The notes beneath the pieces are model-generated. The model was not told the DNA's origin, searched no databases, and saw only the letters and a list, made by a program, of their open reading frames with translations. Both the position numbers and the translations under genes were made by a program. From Acholoe squamosa (Eukaryota; Annelida; Polychaeta; Phyllodocida; Polynoidae), in assembly GCA_949317995.1 (NCBI GenBank), contig OX439038.1, positions 35,903,113-35,967,112 of the forward strand: a stretch of DNA of 64,000 bases, read 5' to 3'. Below, piece after piece: positions 50,433-58,071 of the stretch; position 1 is the first letter of the stretch; each line of letters opens with the position of its first letter.

Positions 50433-51110
50433 GTGTATAGCCCGGACGTTATAACGTCCGAACGGCTAGTGCATGGGTTAGATAGCCTAGCGGCAGCTAA
50501 CCCAGAAGGGCAACAAGTTGCCCAGGATAATGGCAATGGATCATTAACGATCCAAACCCATCCGAGCTCCCGAGATGCGGAATCTGCATCTTGGAGAGAA
50601 CCGGGACCTCATTATAATGATAGTGAGGAGAATCTACCAGACTCTGTACGACGAGAACAATCCATACAGAGACGGGGTAATTTGATAAGTCAACGTTCAA
50701 TTGTTGACGAATTAAGTAATTCGATGTTCGAAATTGGTGGTAGTACTAATCCGGAACATCCGGCGCCCATGCCCAAGAAAGTTACTTTTGGACAATTACC
50801 ATACGGTACACTTAGACCCGGACTACCGATATTAGACTATAGCGCCATAGACGGCGATATGACCTATGCAATACCGGAAGGTGAAGAATTTAAACGACCG
50901 GATGTCCTGTCGTTAAATGAAACCTATATGACTCTGAACAAGAATCTGAATACCTTGTTCAGAGCTAAAGATGAAGTTTTCAATGAGAAACTTCAAGTGG
51001 AAGAAGACTTGATCAGCATGCGAAAAGAATTCGAAGCAGGAAAAAGTGGATACATGAAAGAATTAGAAAGTGAAGAAATGAAACTTCAAGAAATGAGAGT
51101 CATACAATAA
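50433..51110 (+). CDS. gag: gag, N-terminal part (copy B)
   Basis: The open frame starts a few bases after the primer-binding site at a GTG. The first in-frame ATG is codon 98 (50724), so initiation is uncertain. The predicted part is Ser/Glu/Asn-rich, then has a charged coiled coil (FRAKDEVFNEKLQVEEDLIS) that runs to a TAA at 51108. The coiled coil clearly resumes in the next frame, so the break is inside gag and is either an indel or, less likely, a recoding site. Confidence 0.8.
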   Translation: MYSPDVITSERLVHGLDSLAAANPEGQQVAQDNGNGSLTIQTHPSSRDAESASWREPGPHYNDSEENLPDSVRREQSIQRRGNLISQRSIVDELSNSMFEIGGSTNPEHPAPMPKKVTFGQLPYGTLRPGLPILDYSAIDGDMTYAIPEGEEFKRPDVLSLNETYMTLNKNLNTLFRAKDEVFNEKLQVEEDLISMRKEFEAGKSGYMKELESEEMKLQEMRVIQ

Positions 51111-53370
51111 AGAATATGACAATAGACACTCTCGTATCCAAACATACATAGATACGAATGACCAACTAAGCCTTGATAAGGCAAATTTCGAAACTGAAAT
51201 AAGCCTTTATCAAAGCGAATTAGAGAAATTGAAACTTCAGTGCAGTAAACAGGCTGAAGACAATGAAACCATCCGGTTGGGTATTATAGCATATAATAAA
51301 CAACTGGAGGAAGATAGACAGAAACTCACGAATGAGCTTCAGGAATTGCAGACTACTGCAATTACCCTAGACAAATATGTAGAAGCCGCACAGTTGACTA
51401 TAGGTGCTATAGATCCAACTGTGGTCTCTACAATGTTGGCGAAAACATCCCAGGATGCAACTCCAACCAGATTTAACCCATTCGTTGCCGATGGGGCTGA
51501 TAAGAATGTAGTATCCGGAATCTATAAGAAACAGGATAAGACACCGGTTGGTAATTACCCACAAGGAACTACTAACCAAGGACTACCGAGTGGTGCATCT
51601 ACATTCCAGGCTCCAATGCTTGATACAGTAGGACCTGCACCACCGATACCAGATTTGAGTCATAAAATTAAAGTGACTCATGATAGTGCTACCGGTGCCA
51701 ATAATACACCAGTACCACAACCGAGAGCACCAGGACCACCGAGACATATGTTGACCCCACCTTCATATTTCTCTCAACCCGGCCATAGCACACCAGCAGG
51801 TCCAAGATTGCCAAACCCTTCTACCGGTCAAGGCAATGGCCCGATTGATGGACGTTTTCCTACACCAAATCCCCCCCAACATAACGTTCCGGGTGGTACG
51901 TATCAACAAAGACCAAACACCTATGGATATAGACCTAACTATAATCCGACGGGAGGTAGTAATTACCAATATGGTAATACTTACAGTCAGGGTTGGAATC
52001 AAAATAATTCTAACCCCCGTTATACATCTTTCGGAAGCACAGGGAATGTAAATTATGGAGGCGGATACCCTGGTGGTGCTTCTGGGAACTACCCTAATGG
52101 TGGTCCCCCTGGAGGTGGTCCCCCGGGTGGCCCTGGTGGATCCGGATCCAGTGGATCAGGATCAGGAGGAGATGGCAGGAAGCCAAATAGAAGAACTTCC
52201 ATGCCTGCAGGGATGCGAACCATCTTTGATAGAAGCCAATGTATCCAAAACCTTGGCATTGACTGCTACCGGAAAGGAGCAGATGGCATGGAAGTCATGA
52301 ACTGGAGCATGCGAGAAGCAGACAGACTACGCGGATGTAATAATCCGGCACGTAGACAGGCACGGATACCCCCTCCATATGATTCTAATGACCCATGGAA
52401 GGACAGGTATCAGGCTTTTGTCGATGAAGTCAATTGTAGTGGTTGGACAAAAGAAGAAGCTCTGCCTTATTTGATCTGTTGGTTAAATAAAGGTGGAAAA
52501 GTAGCCCTCAACCAATGGAGAGCAGCTTACGGATTATTCGGCACCTACGATCAATTGGTCGAATGTGCCGCATACCTATTCGGATCAATCGTTAGAGAAG
52601 ATCCATGGGTAAGCTTCAAGAAGAGAACACAAAAACCTAAAGAATCTCACAAAGTCTTTGGTTTGGAGCTACAAGACTTGCTATCGAAAGCACGTCCAAA
52701 TTGGGCTCATGATGACGACTGCTATCTGCAGGAGTTGTTTATACAATTCTATAGTGGATTGCGGGATCCAGATCACAAACAAGTAGTTTGGGATTCTTGG
52801 AAGGATGACACATCCTTCAGTGACCTATTCATATCAATCGATGGACACGATATGAAGAAGAGATTGGTAGGTCTAGGACCTAACCCGGTACGAGCAGCTG
52901 CAGTACAATACGGAGATTCCCCTGCTCCGGTATACGAAACTTCCCAACTAGCCCCGAATGATCTTCAGGAGGCTAATCAGGAAGACGAATATATCTCCGA
53001 TGAAAATGGAGAATATATTGGATCAGTCCAGGTTGCTGGAAAGTATTACCGACAGAAACGGTATAAGAAGGTATTTCCGAAAGGAAGGGGAGGGGCCTTT
53101 GCTAATAAAATAGCTACTGGACCTATTCAAACTGGTAACGTGACCTCTACGGCCACGCCAACCGTATCAGCCGCTGTTGCTCCAACTAATGTAATGGAAA
53201 CATTAATAGCCGGATTAACAGAAGCTCTGAAGAGACCACGATTCAATAAGTCTCAAAGAAGATGCTTCAGATGTCAGAAATTAGGACATTACGCTCCTGA
53301 ATGTTTAGCTGATAAACCTGTCCCGCGTAGACAGGAAGGTGTCTCTGGAATAAGTACAGAGGAAAACTAG
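51091..53370 (+). CDS. gag: gag, C-terminal part: coiled coil, capsid and zinc knuckle (copy B)
   Basis: The frame opens at about 51091, overlapping the end of the N-terminal part, and has no ATG there, which supports one gag broken by a shift. In order it has a coiled coil, a Pro/Gly/Asn/Tyr-rich stretch (to about 52190), a capsid-like helical region (CIQNLGIDCYRKGADGMEVM to about 52900) and, near the end, a CCHC zinc knuckle CFRCQKLGHYAPEC (53263-53304) for RNA binding. It ends at TAG 53368-53370. The stop overlaps the upstream reach of pol. Confidence 0.92.
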
Positions 53371-56183
53371 GTAGGGGTCCTCCTACGGGCAAAGAAGGGG
53401 ATCCCGGTGACAAATCTTGCCATGATATCACCATCCGTGATGATAGTTCGCATGTAGTAGCAAACTCGCCTAGCACCGAGGTGGTTGTAGACACCCGGAA
53501 GGTTAGGGAAGCTGATATAACAGGTGCCCAGGGCGCACAGGGGAAACCCAATATCAGTAACGAGGTAGGTAGCTATGAATTAGCCAGGGTCGGTGGTGCC
53601 CACCTACCCCCGGGTCATCCTTGTCTGGAATACCTGAAAGGATGTGGATCGACTCCAGGTGTGAACAATGACGTTCAGATCGTCACGGACACGCCCTCTG
53701 TTCTTAACGGAAGGCGGTGGTATGTTTGCCTCACTGTTAACGGAAGATCTGCCGAGTTTCTTATGGATACGGGTGCTAGCCACTCCTGTATCTCCAAGAA
53801 GTTCTATGATCTTATACCGAATGAACATGATACTCTCAAATCGGGAGGAAATGCTCAAACGGCCGATGGCAGTACCTTGCAGACGTATGGAAGAAGTTGT
53901 TTGAAGTTGCAATTGGATGGAATGCATGACTATGTCATGAGTGCCACCATTGCGGATATAGCAGATGAGGGGATACTCGGGTTGGATTTCGCATCCCTGT
54001 ATGGGGTAGTGTTAGAGCCCCAATCAGGAGTGTTGAGTGTGAAATACCCGTATCCTGTAAAGGTTAGGTGTGTACTGAGACAAGTGAGCAGTATGGCTAG
54101 TGTAGCACACACAGTGCGAATCCCTCCGGGAGTAGCCTGTGATGTGCTTGTAAGAAGTAATCCTGCAATGCGTAATAAGCCTGCAGTGATAGAACCGGAT
54201 GTAGTTACTCTGTCAAGTATCGGATTAAATTCTGTAGACACAATAGTAGCGAATGCATCCTGGTCGGTAGTACCTGTCTCCAATACTGGAAACAATACTA
54301 TCTACTTAAAAAAGGGACAAGTTTTTGGAAACGTGACCCTTTCGGAGACTGTAACGGATAGTAAGCTAAGCTTACAAAAGGTAACAGGAGATGATGAAAT
54401 TTCGGAAGACTTACTTAAGTTGTATGAAGAAACGTCATTAGAAGATCCGGAACACCGGAAAGAGTTCTATGATATGCTCTGTCAGTATAATACTGCCTTT
54501 GCCAAACCTGGTGAAAAACTAGGTACGACAAATAAAGTATTACATAAAATAGATACTGGAGATGCTGAACCCTTTAAGATACCGTATAGACGGTTACCTT
54601 TAGCGAAAAAGAGAGTAGCTGAAGATGAGATAAACAAGATGTTGGAACAGGATGTAATAGTCCCTTCCAATAGTCCATGGAGTAGTCCTGTGTGTATGGT
54701 AACAAAGAAAGACGGTACTATCCGTTTTTGCATAGACTACAGGAAGCTGAATGGAGTAACGAAAAAGAATTCGTATCCATTACCGAGAATAGATGAAACC
54801 ATTGACTCCTTAGGAGGTAACAGTTGGTTTTGTACCCTAGACTTGCAATCAGGTTACTGGCAAGTGGGAATGAATCCTTCAGATATGAAGAAAACTGCAT
54901 TTTCGAGTCACATTGGATTATTCCAATATAACGTAATGCCGTTTGGTTTGTGTAACGCACCTGCAACATTTGAAGCAATGATGGAAACAATTCTAAGTGA
55001 TTTATTGTGGAAAAGATGTCTTGTATATCTTGACGATGTCATAGTCTTCGGAAAAACATTCGAAGAGTGTTCTAATAACCTCAAAATGGTACTAGAACGT
55101 ATTATTTCCAATGGTCTCAAATTAAAACCTAGAAACTGCCACATGTTTAGAAAGTCCATAAATTATTTGGGCCGCATCATTAGTGATGAAGGAATAAAGG
55201 CTGATCCGGAGAAAATCGAATCAGTTACGAATTGGAATAGACCTAAAACACCCAAAGAAGTGAGGTCCTTTTTAGGATTCTGTTCCTATTACAGGGAATT
55301 TATCCCGAATTATTCTAGAGTCAGTTACCCATTACAAGCAATAGCTAACTGGACTCCAGGAAGTACCAAGGAAAAATTTTCTTGGACGCATGAACAGGAA
55401 TCTGCTTTTCAAAAGCTAAAAGACCTGTTCACGAGTACTCCCGTATTACAATATCCGAATGAAACGGATCATTTCATACTGGATACTGATGCTAGTAATG
55501 ATAGCATTGGTGCAGCTCTCTCGCAAGTCCAAAATGGGAGAGAGGTACCTATTGCCTTTGCCAGCAACACACTGAGTAAAACTCAGCGCAATTACTGCAC
55601 AACCAAAAGAGAGTTGTTAGCAGTAGTCATATATACCAAGAAGTTCAAACATTTTCTATGGGGAACGAACTTTACTTTACGTACTGATCACTCCTCTCTA
55701 AGGTGGCTACTGAACTTCCGAGATGCTGAAGGAATGTTAGGCCGATGGCTAGCCCACTTATCCGAATATGGGCTTGAACATCAACAGATTCAGCATAGAC
55801 CTGGAGTTAAGCATTTAAATGCTGATGCTTTGTCTCGAATACCAATTCGGAAATGTGATAATCCGGATTGTACTGATTGTGGAGCTCATAGGGCAGTGTT
55901 AGCAGGGATCCGAAGACCATTCGTACCCCTAGTTGCCAGTATACTGGATTGGTCTATGGACCACATACGACGTTTCCAGGAAGCTGACTCGATAACTGCG
56001 CAGCTACTGCAATTGGTACCAAAGGGTATACGTCCAGTTAGACCGGAGGTCTCCCTGGAAAATCGAGAAATGAGAAGGTTTCTTGCTCAATGGACCGAGC
56101 TTGAAGTCCGGAAAGGCGTGTTATACCGTTGGAAGCCATGTAATAATGGTGAGAAAATCATGCAAGTGGTTTTCATGCTATGA
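53331..56183 (+). CDS. pol: pol: protease, reverse transcriptase, RNase H (copy B)
   Basis: The frame is -1 to gag and overlaps it by about 40 nt. There is no ATG before the protease, so it should be made as a Gag-Pol fusion. The aspartic protease has DTGAS (53766-53780) and ILGLDF. RT has the expected motifs, including FCIDYRKLNGVT, LDLQSGYWQV, MPFGLCNAPATFEAMM and catalytic YLDD (55026-55037). RNase H has DTDAS (about 55482), KRELLAV, RTDHSSLRWL and HLNADALSR. The frame ends at TGA 56181-56183, just short of the integrase zinc domain, which continues in the -1 frame. A one-base deletion or sequencing error near TTTT (56170) is the simplest cause. Confidence 0.96.
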   Translation, partial: TGRCLWNKYRGKLGRGPPTGKEGDPGDKSCHDITIRDDSSHVVANSPSTEVVVDTRKVREADITGAQGAQGKPNISNEVGSYELARVGGAHLPPGHPCLEYLKGCGSTPGVNNDVQIVTDTPSVLNGRRWYVCLTVNGRSAEFLMDTGASHSCISKKFYDLIPNEHDTLKSGGNAQTADGSTLQTYGRSCLKLQLDGMHDYVMSATIADIADEGILGLDFASLYGVVLEPQSGVLSVKYPYPVKVRCVLRQVSSMASVAHTVRIPPGVACDVLVRSNPAMRNKPAVIEPDVVTLSSIGLNSVDTIVANASWSVVPVSNTGNNTIYLKKGQVFGNVTLSETVTDSKLSLQKVTGDDEISEDLLKLYEETSLEDPEHRKEFYDMLCQYNTAFAKPGEKLGTTNKVLHKIDTGDAEPFKIPYRRLPLAKKRVAEDEINKMLEQDVIVPSNSPWSSPVCMVTKKDGTIRFCIDYRKLNGVTKKNSYPLPRIDETIDSLGGNSWFCTLDLQSGYWQVGMNPSDMKKTAFSSHIGLFQYNVMPFGLCNAPATFEAMMETILSDLLWKRCLVYLDDVIVFGKTFEECSNNLKMVLERIISNGLKLKPRNCHMFRKSINYLGRIISDEGIKADPEKIESVTNWNRPKTPKEVRSFLGFCSYYREFIPNYSRVSYPLQAIANWTPGSTKEKFSWTHEQESAFQKLKDLFTSTPVLQYPNETDHFILDTDASNDSIGAALSQVQNGREVPIAFASNTLSKTQRNYCTTKRELLAVVIYTKKFKHFLWGTNFTLRTDHSSLRWLLNFRDAEGMLGRWLAHLSEYGLEHQQIQHRPGVKHLNADALSRIPIRKCDNPDCTDCGAHRAVLAGIRRPFVPLVASILDWSMDHIRRFQEADSITAQLLQLVPKGIRPVRPEVSLENREMRRFLAQWTELEVRKGVLYRWKPCNNGEKIMQVVFML
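53361..53386 (+). promoter_or_regulatory. Candidate gag-pol recoding site
   Basis: The gag frame ends GAG GAA AAC TAG. The A-rich GGAAAAC is slippery-like, although it is not a classical heptamer. GTAGGG and TCCTAC directly after the stop can form a 6-bp hairpin with a 4-base loop. The -1 frame is open through here, so a shift at this point would join gag to pol. Confidence 0.45.
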
Positions 56184-57562
56184 GACATGACATTATGTAC
56201 TTCTGTCATGGGCATCGGACCAGTGGTCATTTCGGAAGGAAACGCTCGTTAGCACGGCTTTCCAAGAAATACTACTGGCCTGGCATGACTCGGGACTTGC
56301 AAAGATGGGTAATCACCTGTCCGGATTGTTGTAAAAACAAACCCGGACCCGGGATGGGCAAACTTCCCCTATCCCAAGAACTTTTCGGAGTTAGATTCGC
56401 AAGAATCGGGGTAGACATCATTAGTGGATTTAATACAACCGCTAATGATAATACCTGTATGATGGTAGTGTGTGATTATTATACGAAATACACTAAAGTA
56501 TTTCCACTACCGGACCACAAAGCAGTCACTTGTGCCGAAGCCTTTGTAAAAGGTTGGGTACTAAGTTTTGGTGTACCATTAATGTTACACAGTGACCAAG
56601 GCAGAGAATTCGAATCAAATCTCTGGCAGGGTATGTGCGAATACTTAGCTATTTGCAAGACTAGAACCAACCCGTATAGGCCACAAAGCGACGGATTGGT
56701 AGAAAGGTTCAATAGAACCCTTATCCAAGTCCTAAAGTCACTCGTCAATGAGCATATGGACGACTGGGATGAGCAATGCCACTTTGTGACACATGCTTAT
56801 AACAGTACGGTACATTCAAGTACAAATTGTACTCCGAACCTTTTAGTATTCGGAGAGGATCTGATAATGCCTGCTGACTTAGTATTTGGGGTCGTAGGGA
56901 TGGACCCGGAACTACCTTGCCATGTAGTTTTTGTGGAATGCTTAAGAGACAGATTTAGAAAAGCATATGAGTCTGTCCGAATTGATTTGGAGAAAAATGC
57001 CAAATGGCAGAAAGTAGGATACGATACCGATTTAAAGCATCGGAAATTCCAATCCGGAGACAGAGTTCTCAGATTACATGAACCACTTAGACACATAAAA
57101 TTAGCGTCTAATTGGGATGGTCCCTTTACTATAACACAAGTTATCAGTGATTGTACCGTAATTATCAAATCTGACCTTGGTCGACTTTATAAGTCAAATG
57201 TGGCTAGATTAAGGAAATGGTCTGGGAGGGAGACCTCCACAGAAATGTATGGTGAAGGATCAGAAAAGATCCGGAACCAGAATCGTATAATAGACCAGGT
57301 AAAGAACACTACAGTGAAGCGAGGCCGTGGTAGGCCTAAGAAGTGTTCCGAATCAGTAACACCCACGCCAACACCGATTAAGCGTGGGGGAGTTAAAAAA
57401 GTCTCGGCGGGTGAAGACAAGAAGAAGAGGAAAGGTGTCTCGAAGGCTAAGAAACACCTAGAAAAGGCTCTTCAAACTGTCAGGTCCGATAAAGAACTAT
57501 CCGAGAAGGGGAGATACGTTCGTCGCAGCCCTCGAATTGCCCAGAGGACTGCAGTGACCTAA
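56147..57562 (+). CDS. pol: Integrase with AT-hook tail (pol C-terminus, copy B)
   Basis: The -1 frame is open from 56147; the first ATG is 56180 and gives 460 residues. The zinc domain is H12-x4-H17-x29-C47-x2-C50. The catalytic triad is D79, D139 and E175 (56414, 56594, 56702), with D139 and E175 separated by 35 residues, a standard DD35E. The C-terminal domain has NWDGPFTITQV (GPF motif). A basic tail of about 90 residues follows, with the AT-hook RGRGRPKK (residues 381-388, 57320-57343) and many Lys/Arg, ending RRSPRIAQRTAVT. It would insert cDNA into host chromatin. No chromodomain was recognised. Normally it is cleaved from Gag-Pol; a stand-alone start at 56180 is possible but less likely. 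Confidence 0.93.
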
Positions 57563-58071
57563 CCTGTATACACAACGGGTGTAATGTTTACATTTAGAGG
57601 AACGGATGACAACTGACCCGAAAGGCTTATTTGTCGCCGCCGCACGATGTACCAATGGGTAGTGGACGGATAATCCGGTGGATTTGCCTAAGCTTTCCAT
57701 AAACTCCACTTAAATCCCCAGACGAGTCGTCGGCGTGAGCAATAATTACCTAAAAACAATCAGTTTGTTTATGTTCCGCTTGTAGCACGTGCGTTTCCGC
57801 ATGACGTCAGCGCGTCCAGTCTCGGCTGACCTCTCGTGACCCCGCTAACTCGCGGGGAAATGACGTCACAAAACCTGGCCAGTCGCCATCTTGTTCTTCG
57901 GTAAAGTTGAAGGCGGACGCGTTTGCTCCCTCCTTTGATTTTTACCGTCCAAGAAACCCTCGGTGAGCCCTTAGAGCCTGTCTCCTGGTAGACAGACTCC
58001 GTCTGCGTCGGCCCCGGCGCCGTGAAAGCCGGGAAAAAGGAGTACTTGACTCCCGAGTCGATTCCCCAGCC
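57563..58071 (+). promoter_or_regulatory. Spacer with candidate internal promoter for ORF3
   Basis: This 509-bp non-coding stretch holds two perfect CRE palindromes TGACGTCA (57802-57809 and 57861-57868) and a YY1-type CGCCATCTTG (57884-57893). It is more GC- and CpG-rich than the rest of the element. Its first 130 bp share TACACAACGGGT and a 36-base block (from 57652) with copy A. No TATA box is clear near the CREs, so a TATA-less promoter is the best reading. Use as a splice-acceptor region is an alternative. Confidence 0.6.

Noticed and set aside
53371-53457. Gag stop readthrough to reach pol
   Set aside because: Reading on in the gag frame meets TAG near 53456 before the protease; pol is in the -1 frame, so readthrough alone cannot work.
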